Below, piece after piece: positions 6,896 through 12,941 of a stretch of 13,028 nucleotides of DNA. The stretch covers positions 1 through 13,028 of the forward strand of contig CAZVEE010000093.1 in the NCBI GenBank assembly GCA_964625525.1, written 5' to 3'. Below the pieces are notes generated by a model. It did no database searches. It had not been told where the DNA came from and was given only the letters and a program-made list of their open reading frames with translations. Position numbers and translations under genes: made by a program. Source of the stretch: CAZVEE01 sp964625525 (GTDB lineage Bacteria; Pseudomonadota; Alphaproteobacteria; JAJFIK01). How positions within the stretch are numbered: position 1 is the first letter of the stretch; each line of letters starts with the position of its first letter.

Positions 6896-6940
6896 GATCC
6901 GGTGGGCATTGATCCTGTGGTTATCGATCCTATGGGAGTG
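6896..6940 (+). repeat. Second degenerate array: three 15-bp units
   Basis: GATCCGGTGGGCATT, GATCCTGTGGTTATC and GATCCTATGGGAGTG follow each other without spacing. GATCC and positions 8-10 (TGG) are invariant. The middle unit shares CCTGTGG with the 14-bp array 48 bases upstream, so the two arrays may be stages of one decaying repeat family. The last unit ends 72 bases before the next VWA gene. Confidence 0.6.
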
Positions 6941-7012
6941 TCAGCGGGGGTGGCAGGCCGTGCCAATCCATGACCGGACCGCACGCGCAGAACGATAGAA
7001 GGGGGTGCCAGG

Positions 7013-7756
7013 GTGTTTGATGAAGGCCTGAAATCGACCTTAGGCGGGGTCCTGATCGCTTTGGCGGTCCTGGGGTTTGCATTGGCCATCGCAGCGGCGG
7101 TGTTTATCACCGTTGTCGCCCTGCGCCATGCCTTTGACCGGGTGGACTCCGATCAGACGCCCGGCCCATACGTGGTTATCGGCCTCGATCTTTCCCAAGG
7201 TAACCCGCTGGTCACGGACCGGGTCTTCGCCGAACGTGTGGGGGATCGTCTGTTCGACATGATCGCCAATCTGCGCAAGCGCTCTGATGTGCGGGTCCGC
7301 GGTTTCGGTGATTACGGCCGCTCGCCCGCTCAGCTCAGCTTCGATCGGCGCATTACCCTGCGCCCCCAGGCCGAACGCTTCGCCGGCACCGTGCGGGCTG
7401 TGGTCACCAGTCTTCCGGATCTCATGGATGAAAGCCGCCTGCGCCCTACCAGTGAGAGCAACATTCTGGCCTTCTTGGAAGGCATGGCCGACGGCCTCGA
7501 TTGCCAAAACCGCCAGGTCCACATCTATCTCGTGACCGATGGCATCGAGGACTCCGAATTCGCCAGCATGGAAACTGCGCAAAGCACCCTGCCGTCCCCG
7601 CCCCGCGCACTGTTCGAAGGCTGCTACCAGCTTCAGATGGTGGGCTTGGGCCAGGGCCAGGACAGCCCGCTTCTGGGCCGCCAGTTGCGCAACCAGTGGG
7701 AAGGCTGGGCCGAAGCTGCCGGCTTTGAAGACTTCGTGTCGCTCAGCAACTGGTGA
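7013..7756 (+). CDS. Membrane-anchored VWA-like protein, paralogue 2 of 3
   Basis: The 247-residue protein has one N-terminal membrane segment (about 11-36, very hydrophobic, no clear cleavage site), so it is probably anchored with the domain outside the cytoplasmic membrane. The VWA-like domain (about 52-247) keeps D59, S61 and G63 of DxSxG, S149 as second-loop residue and D176 in VTDGIEDSE. It also keeps the cysteine pair C164/C204 and the Trp-rich end with a final Trp. Distances from D59 to S149 (90) and on to D176 (27) are identical to those of its neighbours. The GTG start is chosen because GAAGGGGG lies about 7 nt upstream and puts the hydrophobic segment near the N-terminus. Repeat-filled DNA precedes it; paralogue 3 follows after 52 bases, probably in the same transcript. 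Confidence 0.85.
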   Translation: MFDEGLKSTLGGVLIALAVLGFALAIAAAVFITVVALRHAFDRVDSDQTPGPYVVIGLDLSQGNPLVTDRVFAERVGDRLFDMIANLRKRSDVRVRGFGDYGRSPAQLSFDRRITLRPQAERFAGTVRAVVTSLPDLMDESRLRPTSESNILAFLEGMADGLDCQNRQVHIYLVTDGIEDSEFASMETAQSTLPSPPRALFEGCYQLQMVGLGQGQDSPLLGRQLRNQWEGWAEAAGFEDFVSLSNW

Positions 7757-7808
7757 TCACCGGACCGGCTCGGGGTCCGGGCCGGTTCCTGATGGAGGAC
7801 CTGTCACC

Positions 7809-8525
7809 ATGACCGCAGCCCGCATTTCTGTGCCATCCCGCGCGCCTGCGCCCGTTTTAGGCCCGGTCCTAGCGCTCCTCGCGCTTCTGGGTCTGGCACC
7901 GGCCGCCTATGCGCAAGACAGTGGTCGCGCCGAGCCCTATCACCTGATCATCGGCATCGATATCAGCGAGGGCAGCCCGTTCACCAGCGATCGCGGTTTT
8001 GCGGCCAAGACCGCCAAGCGCATTGGCGCCCGTGTTGGCAAAATGCCCATGCGCTCCCAGGTCACCTTCCGCACGTTCGGGGCCCATTCCACGACCGACG
8101 CTAATCTCGACATTGATCGGGAGCTGTCGCGCAATCAAACGCCCGAGGCCACGCAAGTCTTTCTCGAAGCGATCATCTCCGGCATCCCCGAATTGGTGGC
8201 GCAAAACCGCCTCCAGGCACAGCAAGGCAGCAATATCATTGGCTTCCTCACCTCCATGTCCCGCATGGCCCAGTGCGACGACCGCCGCACGGTTTTTGTG
8301 ATCGCCACCGATGGGCTGGAGGACAGCGAATATGCCGATATGGCTGAGGGCGCCTCTTTGCCCGCGCCGTCCCCGCCCCGCTTTCAGAATTGCGCCCGGC
8401 TGGAACTGTTGGGGCTCGGTCGGGGGGGCGGCTCGCCGGAATTAACCAACCGGGTCATTGAAGAATGGCGAAGCTGGGGCGATCAGGCCGGCTTTGCGCT
8501 CACGGTCGGTCTCGACACCTGGTAA
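7809..8525 (+). CDS. Secreted VWA-like protein, paralogue 3 of 3
   Basis: The 238-residue protein has a clear signal peptide (about 1-33: basic start, Leu/Ala-rich core, AYA cleavage site before QDS) and a VWA-like domain (about 44-238). It carries D51, S53 and G55 of DxSxG, S141, D168 in ATDGLEDSE, C156/C195 and a final Trp. The ATG at 7809 is chosen over in-frame starts further upstream, which would overlap paralogue 2, because GGAGG lies 10 nt before it and a proper signal peptide follows. It is the shortest copy, with almost nothing outside the domain. Its last 84 bases overlap the 3' end of gluQ on the other strand. It is predicted to be a soluble periplasmic or secreted protein; function and ligand are unknown. 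Confidence 0.87.
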   Translation: MTAARISVPSRAPAPVLGPVLALLALLGLAPAAYAQDSGRAEPYHLIIGIDISEGSPFTSDRGFAAKTAKRIGARVGKMPMRSQVTFRTFGAHSTTDANLDIDRELSRNQTPEATQVFLEAIISGIPELVAQNRLQAQQGSNIIGFLTSMSRMAQCDDRRTVFVIATDGLEDSEYADMAEGASLPAPSPPRFQNCARLELLGLGRGGGSPELTNRVIEEWRSWGDQAGFALTVGLDTW

Positions 8526-9389
8526 GCCCACCGCCGCGCGCACCTGCGCCGGCGACCAACCGGCCGCCCGCAGGCTAGCGAGCCCGCGCGCGGCATCCCG
8601 CTTCGCCAGCCGGCGCCCCGCCTCATCCCGAATGAGCCGATGGTGCCGGTATCGCGGCACCGGCAGGTCCAGCAGCGCCTGTAACAGCCGATGCACATGG
8701 GTCGAGGCGAACAGGTCCTCCCCCCGCGTCACCAGAGTCACGCCCTGAGCCGCGTCATCCACCACCACCGCCAGGTGATAGCTGGCGGGGGCATCCTTGC
8801 GCGCCAGCACCACATCGCCGAAGGGCGCCGGATCCACGACAATGGTGCCCCGTTCACCCGCCGGGCCGGCGCCGAGTTCTGTGAACGCCAAGCCCGGCCC
8901 CGCCAGGCTCATCGCCTTGGCAAGATCGAGCCGCAGAGCATGGGGCTCACCCGCCGCTCGGCGCGCGGCCGCCTCCTGCCGATCGAGCCCCCGGCACAGG
9001 CCGGGATAGACCGGCCCATCGGGCCCATGGGGCGCGGCCCCGGACCGCGCGATCTCCGCCGCAATGTCTTTGCGCGTACAGAAGCAGGGATAAACCAGCC
9101 CCATCCTGTCCAACCGCGCCAGCGCCGCTTCATAGGCCGCCCCCCGCTGCGACTGGCGCATCACCGGGGCCGGCCAGGAGAGACCGAGCCAGGCGAGATC
9201 CTCATACAACGCGGCCTCAAAGGCGGTCCGAACCCGGCCCTGATCCAGATCTTCCAGGCGCAGGAGGAACTGCCCGCCCTGCGCGCGCGCCGCATCATGA
9301 GCCACAAGCGCCGCGAAGGCATGCCCCAGATGCAGCAGCCCCGTCGGCGAGGGCGCAAAGCGCGTGATCGGCGGCGCGGGACATGTCAT
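8442..9389 (-). CDS. gluQ: Glutamyl-Q tRNA(Asp) synthetase
   Basis: This paralogue of the glutamyl-tRNA synthetase catalytic core lacks the anticodon-binding domain and attaches glutamate to queuosine at the wobble position of tRNA(Asp). Visible motifs are TRFAPSPTG at 9-17, HLGH at 20-23 (class I HIGH), RLEDLD at 44-49, the zinc site C102/C104/Y128/C132 expected of GluQRS, and LAKRD at 261-265 (KMSKS counterpart). At 315 residues it is slightly long; the conserved part ends near 290 and the last 25 residues lie antisense to the VWA paralogue 3 coding end. The ATG is set by the conserved N-terminal motif; upstream is only a weak AAGGAT. It diverges from the esterase gene with 44 bases between start codons. 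Identification is firm; the C-terminal extension may be non-functional. Confidence 0.94.
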   Translation of the reverse strand: MTCPAPPITRFAPSPTGLLHLGHAFAALVAHDAARAQGGQFLLRLEDLDQGRVRTAFEAALYEDLAWLGLSWPAPVMRQSQRGAAYEAALARLDRMGLVYPCFCTRKDIAAEIARSGAAPHGPDGPVYPGLCRGLDRQEAAARRAAGEPHALRLDLAKAMSLAGPGLAFTELGAGPAGERGTIVVDPAPFGDVVLARKDAPASYHLAVVVDDAAQGVTLVTRGEDLFASTHVHRLLQALLDLPVPRYRHHRLIRDEAGRRLAKRDAARGLASLRAAGWSPAQVRAAVGLPGVETDRERKAGLIAPASPFFNDPVG

Positions 9390-9433
9390 GACTGCCAGTC
9401 TATCCTTGGTTCGACCCAGTGAGGAGAGACCCC

Positions 9434-10111
9434 ATGGCCCTGCCCGCCCTTGATGGCCCCCGCGTTGTGCCCGCCGATGGCCAAGCGCCCGACCGGCTCG
9501 TGATTTTCGTCCACGGCTACGGCGCCGACGGCCAGGATCTCATCGGTCTTGCGCCCCATCTGCAACAGCATATGCCGACGGCAGCCTTTGTCTCTCCTAA
9601 TGCACCCGAACCCTGTGGCATGTCGCCCATGGGCTATCAATGGTTCCCCATCACGCGCATCGCCCCCAATGAGATGTGGGACGGCGTGCAGCGCGCTGGC
9701 CCGACGCTCAATGCGTTCATTGACGCGGAATTGGCCCGCTATGGCCTGGGGCCAGATCGTGTGGCGCTGGTGGGCTTCAGCCAGGGCACCATGATGTCGC
9801 TGCATGTGGGCCTGCGCCGTGCAACCGCTCCGGCTGCCATTGTGGGTTTTTCCGGCGCCCTGGCCGGGCCCGAGCACTTGCCCACCCAGATTACGGCAAA
9901 GCCGCCGATCCTTCTTGTGCATGGCGACGCAGACCAAGTGGTGCCGCCGGCCGCTCTGCCGGTGGCTGTCAAAACCCTGCAAGAGGTGGGGGTGCCGGTA
10001 AATGCCCATGTGTCGAAAGGTGTGGGCCATGGTATCGCACCGGATGGGCTGGCGCTCGCCATGCGCTTCTTACCTCAGGCCTTTGGCGCCGCGCCCACGG
10101 CACAGGCGTGA
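9434..10111 (+). CDS. Alpha/beta-hydrolase of the phospholipase/carboxylesterase family
   Basis: This 225-residue serine hydrolase belongs to the Abhydrolase_2 group (bacterial carboxylesterase, acyl-protein-thioesterase-like). The oxyanion-hole motif FVHGYGADGQDL is near residues 25-36. The nucleophile S116 sits in GFSQG, with D167 in HGDADQVVP and H199 in GVGHG completing the triad. The whole protein is one hydrolase fold without a signal peptide, so it is cytosolic. Members cleave short acyl esters or thioesters; the substrate cannot be told from sequence. The ATG is preferred over an in-frame GTG five codons upstream because GAGGAGA lies 6 nt before it. Its 44-base divergent spacer with gluQ is too short for two full promoters, so one probably lies in the neighbouring gene. 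Confidence 0.92.
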   Translation: MALPALDGPRVVPADGQAPDRLVIFVHGYGADGQDLIGLAPHLQQHMPTAAFVSPNAPEPCGMSPMGYQWFPITRIAPNEMWDGVQRAGPTLNAFIDAELARYGLGPDRVALVGFSQGTMMSLHVGLRRATAPAAIVGFSGALAGPEHLPTQITAKPPILLVHGDADQVVPPAALPVAVKTLQEVGVPVNAHVSKGVGHGIAPDGLALAMRFLPQAFGAAPTAQA

Positions 10112-10262
10112 CCCGGCACCGTCTCCAAATCTGGCGGAGGTCATCGAAGTGTCACACTAGATGTGGTATGATTCGCATGTTGGTCGCGGCCGGTGGTCAC
10201 GTGTTGTCCACAGGCCGTTGATTCCGACATCACGGTAGCTTAGTTCAAAGCAGTCTCAAGGA

Positions 10263-10279
10263 GGTTGGGTCACCCAGCC
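10263..10279 (+). promoter_or_regulatory. Hairpin beside a strong Shine-Dalgarno upstream of the HNH gene
   Basis: AAGGAGGT (10258-10265) is an excellent ribosome-binding sequence, but no start codon stands 5-10 nt downstream. GGTTGGG pairs with CCCAGCC around TCA (7 bp, one G-T wobble) and overlaps its last bases. Folding would bring AAGGA within about 4 nt of the TTG at 10284, or could instead hide the site. Either reading suggests structured control of initiation; this is inference. Confidence 0.35.
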
Positions 10280-10313
10280 CCCTTTGGGAATCACGGCAGA
10301 GGACGAGAGCGCA

Positions 10314-10880
10314 GTGCAAGCATCCGTCAGATCACCGGAAAGCTGTCCGGCGCTGGTGTTAAACGCTGATCACCGGCCTTTGAGTTATTTTCCCCTGTCC
10401 TTGGTGTCATGGCAGGAGGCCGTTAAACAGGTCTTCCTGGACAGGGTGAACATATTGTCCCATTACGACAATATGGTGAGGTCGCCCAGCTTCCAGATGA
10501 AGCTCCCCTCGGTCATTTCTTTGAAATGTTACGTAAAGCCGGCTCGTCAGCCGGCTTTTACACGTTTTAACGTGTTTTTGCGCGACAAGTTCCTGTGCCA
10601 GTACTGCGGCGCCGGCCCCAGCACGGACATGACATTCGACCATGTCATTCCGCGCTGTCGCGGCGGCAAGACCACGTGGGAAAACGTGGTCACGGCGTGC
10701 TCACCGTGCAACTTGCGCAAAGGCGGCCGCATGCCCCGCGAGGCGGGCATGATCCCCGCGCAAACCCCGGCCCCGCCCAGCGTGGCCAAACTCCACGCCA
10801 ACGGGCGCATGTTCCCGCCCAACTATTTGCACGAGAGCTGGCACGATTACCTATATTGGGATAGCGAGCTGGAACCGTAA
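10314..10880 (+). CDS. HNH endonuclease-fold protein
   Basis: The protein (188 residues from this start) is of the HNH type common in alphaproteobacterial chromosomes. An N-terminal segment begins CPALVLNADHRPLSYFPLSL (11-30), and FTRFNVFLRDKFLCQYCG leads into the nuclease core. Zinc cysteines are C95/C98 and C129/C132, with D109-H110 in FDHVIPR and N124 in WENVV. This is an intact HNH site with expected metal-dependent DNA nicking or cleaving chemistry, though the biological role of this chromosomal type is not established. There is no methylase partner nearby, so a restriction system is unlikely. The GTG at 10314 has GAGGAC about 9 nt upstream; an in-frame TTG at 10284 would add ten residues and is possible. 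Two perfect hairpins lie inside the gene. It converges on coq7, with 31 bases between stops. Confidence 0.9.
   Translation: MQASVRSPESCPALVLNADHRPLSYFPLSLVSWQEAVKQVFLDRVNILSHYDNMVRSPSFQMKLPSVISLKCYVKPARQPAFTRFNVFLRDKFLCQYCGAGPSTDMTFDHVIPRCRGGKTTWENVVTACSPCNLRKGGRMPREAGMIPAQTPAPPSVAKLHANGRMFPPNYLHESWHDYLYWDSELEP
10535..10558 (+). other. Perfect 10-bp hairpin inside the HNH coding sequence
   Basis: AAAGCCGGCT and AGCCGGCTTT form a perfect 10-bp stem around CGTC, ending in T bases, while coding for the conserved K-P-A-R-Q-P-A-F segment. On its own it resembles an intrinsic terminator with a short T tract. Confidence 0.7.
10560..10579 (+). other. Second hairpin with T run inside the HNH coding sequence
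   Basis: ACACGT and ACGTGT pair perfectly around TTTA, and the arm ends in five T (10575-10579). It begins two bases after the preceding hairpin. Together the pair looks like a double terminator or attenuator embedded in codons for T-R-F-N-V-F. Confidence 0.55.
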
Positions 10881-10911
10881 GAGGACGTCGAGACGGTCAA
10901 CCCATGACCTC

Positions 10912-11499
10912 TCAAACCTTCTCGCTCACCTTGATCGCCAAACGGCAGCCCGCCTTGATCGCCGCCGATAGCAGGCCATAACCCGGCGTATCGCGGGAGC
11001 CTTCGTCAATGGCGGTGTGTTGGTGCTCGGCTTCTTCGGCACGAAAGCGGGCGATCATGGATTTAAGCGCCGGTTCCTTGTCGCCCAATTCCTCTTCCTG
11101 AGCGGCGTAGTGTTCGACGATGACTTCTTCCACGGCTTCTGTGCAGGCCATGGCGGCACGTTCGCCCAGAAGCGCCGTCGCCGCGCCCAAAGCGAAACCG
11201 GCCACATGCCACACGGGCAATAAGGCCGTAGGGCGGACGCCACGCTCGGCGATTTCGCGGTTGAAGCCGTCCAGATGCGCATCTTCCTGTTCGGCCATGT
11301 GGCGGATCATGTCCGCACTGCGGGCGGTCGCGGCGGAGCGACCGAGCACGGCAAGCTGCCCCGCATAAATGCGGGTCGCACCATACTCGCCGGCATGATT
11401 GACCCGCACCATTTCCGCCACCCGCGCCTCGCCCGTGCGCGCGCCGGGGAACCCCATGGCGCCTTGCCGCTTCACGATGCTGCCCACGTCGTCACTCAT
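10912..11499 (-). CDS. coq7: Demethoxyubiquinone hydroxylase, Coq7-type
   Basis: This is a membrane-associated di-iron monooxygenase that catalyses the C6 hydroxylation of 2-polyprenyl-3-methyl-6-methoxy-benzoquinol, the penultimate step of ubiquinone synthesis. The 195-residue chain is a ferritin-like four-helix bundle. Iron ligands are expected in VNHAGEYGA (E38), in ExxH of the first pair (E72/H75), in the acidic helix EAVEEVIVEHY (121-131) and in the second ExxH (E156/H159). It is the compact form without extra domains. The ATG at 11499 overlaps the dsbB stop as ATGA, which argues for translational coupling and against an upstream GTG at 11523. An internal interfacial segment (about 96-111) fits membrane attachment. 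It is probably transcribed with dsbB from the exoD side. Identification is firm. Confidence 0.95.
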   Translation of the reverse strand: MSDDVGSIVKRQGAMGFPGARTGEARVAEMVRVNHAGEYGATRIYAGQLAVLGRSAATARSADMIRHMAEQEDAHLDGFNREIAERGVRPTALLPVWHVAGFALGAATALLGERAAMACTEAVEEVIVEHYAAQEEELGDKEPALKSMIARFRAEEAEHQHTAIDEGSRDTPGYGLLSAAIKAGCRLAIKVSEKV

Positions 11500-12041
11500 G
11501 CCGTCTTCGCTCCGAGGCGCCACAGCAACAGACCCGCCAGGACCGTCGCCGCGGCAAACAAACCGTTGAGGGCCGCGATGCTGAGCCCAAAAATCGACCA
11601 GGGGATTTCATCGCAAGCCACGATCCGCGCGTCCCCTTCCAACATGCGCAGGAGATCCGCCGCCGTTGCCGGCATCTCGCCATGAGTGCCGGTGCAACTG
11701 GACGGCCCGGGCCACCAGCCTTGCTCGATGCCGGCATGATAGCCCGCGACCCCGGCCCCGACCGCCACCGCCAGAAGCGCCCCCGCCACCAGCAAAGGGC
11801 GGACTTGTGGCAAAACAAGCGCCAGACCAGCCAGCCCACCGGCCACCCACCAGGGATAGCGTTGGGTGAAACACAAATCACACGGCGGCAGGCCGAGCCC
11901 GTATTCAAAGACCCAGGCCCCCACGATAGCGCCGACCGCCGCCAATAACACCAGCAGCCCCGCCCCCTGAGCGCCCGTGGGCATGATGCCAAACAATGCC
12001 GACACCTCGGCCCCGTCACGCGTCATCGCTGGGTGGCTCAT
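11496..12041 (-). CDS. dsbB: Disulfide bond formation protein B
   Basis: This inner-membrane oxidase reoxidises periplasmic DsbA and passes electrons to ubiquinone. The 181-residue protein has four predicted membrane helices (about 25-46, 63-80, 84-103 and 150-175). The first catalytic pair is C54/C57 in PPCDLCFTQRYPWW and the second pair is C116 (SSCTG) and C143 (VACDEIPW), both pairs needed for the relay. The motif CxxCxxQRxPWW with the downstream DEIPWSIFGLSIA is typical of the alphaproteobacterial branch. The ATG follows GAGGTGAG closely. Its stop overlaps the coq7 start by the ATGA arrangement, joining an enzyme that uses quinone to one that makes it. The cognate DsbA is not in the window. 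Confidence 0.94.
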   Translation of the reverse strand: MSHPAMTRDGAEVSALFGIMPTGAQGAGLLVLLAAVGAIVGAWVFEYGLGLPPCDLCFTQRYPWWVAGGLAGLALVLPQVRPLLVAGALLAVAVGAGVAGYHAGIEQGWWPGPSSCTGTHGEMPATAADLLRMLEGDARIVACDEIPWSIFGLSIAALNGLFAAATVLAGLLLWRLGAKTA

Positions 12042-12112
12042 GACCTCACCTCTTCACACCTTCTGAGCTAAGCGCTGAGGCGGCCGTTGCCATGAGGCGC
12101 ACTGCCGCGCCT

Positions 12113-12754
12113 TTAGTCGCGGAGCATGTCCACCAGGTTGACCCCGAAAAAGGCAATGCCCACGGCCACCGCCACCAGGAACGTCACCCATATGAGACCC
12201 AGGACCGCGCCACCGAGCACCATTAACCCGTCCCGTTGAATAAAGCCTACACTCATAAACGCCACGGCAATGCCCGGGACCGTGTTGGTCATGGGCAACG
12301 GCACCGCAATGGAAAGCGACGCAATGAGCATAATGGCCCCAAAGACCCGTTCGGAAAAACCGGTGGTCAGCCATTCAAGCCGGGGGCGCGAAATGCTCTC
12401 CGCCCACCCCACATATTTCTTTGCCCGCTGCGCCATGGAGCGCAGACTTTCGCGGCTGAAACTGCGCCGGCGGACCGCATCGGGCAGCCATAGCGTGTGA
12501 CGCCCCGCCATGATCTGGGCCGACACAAAGACCATGGGCACTGACACCACCTGCGGCACGCCATAGAGAAACGGCAGACAACACGGCAGCGCCAGGATTA
12601 GCATCAACATGCCGAAGGCGCGGTCTTTCAACCCGTCCACCAGGGCCCCGATCGTCACCTGCTCGTCCGGAAACGTCTCGGCCAGGTGAATGAGGAAGTC
12701 AGAGGCCCGCGTCGGCGGCGTCACATCCTCGTTAAGGGCTTCATCCAGATTCAT
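12113..12754 (-). CDS. ExoD-family membrane protein
   Basis: This 213-residue integral membrane protein belongs to the ExoD family, named for a rhizobial gene affecting exopolysaccharide production and alkali tolerance; the molecular function is not established. A hydrophilic N-terminus (1-44) is followed by hydrophobic blocks at about 45-83 and 136-170 that resemble each other (FGxxMLIxxL and VPxxxVAF-type halves), then by a long hydrophobic end (177-210). A basic loop (95-127) separates the halves. The ATG has AAGGAG 9 nt upstream, itself one copy of a 14-bp direct repeat. The gap to dsbB is 71 bases on the same strand with no obvious terminator, so co-transcription with dsbB-coq7 is possible. 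Confidence 0.88.
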   Translation of the reverse strand: MNLDEALNEDVTPPTRASDFLIHLAETFPDEQVTIGALVDGLKDRAFGMLMLILALPCCLPFLYGVPQVVSVPMVFVSAQIMAGRHTLWLPDAVRRRSFSRESLRSMAQRAKKYVGWAESISRPRLEWLTTGFSERVFGAIMLIASLSIAVPLPMTNTVPGIAVAFMSVGFIQRDGLMVLGGAVLGLIWVTFLVAVAVGIAFFGVNLVDMLRD

Positions 12755-12755
12755 T

Positions 12756-12786
12756 GGCTCAGGCTCCTTGGGGGCTCAGGCTCCTT
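12756..12786 (-). repeat. 14-bp direct repeat duplicating the exoD-like ribosome-binding site
   Basis: AAGGAGCCTGAGCC (minus strand) occurs at 12769-12756 and again at 12786-12773, 17 bases apart. The proximal copy is the ribosome-binding site of the exoD-like gene and the distal copy has no start codon at the right distance. It is probably a small tandem duplication that leaves a spare ribosome-binding site. Confidence 0.8.
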
Positions 12787-12899
12787 ACGGGATCCAACCC
12801 ATCGGGCCGGCTCCGTAGGCGCATCCGGCGCAGGCCTCACCCGCGCGGCGCACACCGACAAATGCGCGGCGAGCTTACCATAATCGAGCCCCGCTCGCG

Positions 12900-12927
12900 T
12901 TGACCTATTGCGACGCTCAGGTATGGT
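12900..12927 (+). promoter_or_regulatory. Promoter of tRNA-Leu
   Basis: TTGACC (5 of 6 to the -35 consensus) and TATGGT (4 of 6 to the -10) are separated by 16 bases. The -10 ends 14 bases before the first base of the tRNA, as expected for a stable-RNA promoter with a short 5' leader. Confidence 0.7.
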
Positions 12928-12941
12928 GCGCGGTGCCTCAT

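Noticed and set aside
6574..7110. Open frames on both strands crossing the 14-bp array
   Set aside because: They span 100 undetermined bases, and the 14-bp unit shifts frame at every copy. None has a credible start or composition.
7539..7808. Upstream extension of VWA paralogue 3 into paralogue 2
   Set aside because: The added residues are an out-of-frame reading of paralogue 2; a good ribosome-binding site and signal peptide support the start at 7809.
10284..10880. HNH gene as part of a restriction-modification or anti-phage system
   Set aside because: No methylase, helicase or other defence gene lies nearby, and its neighbours are housekeeping genes.
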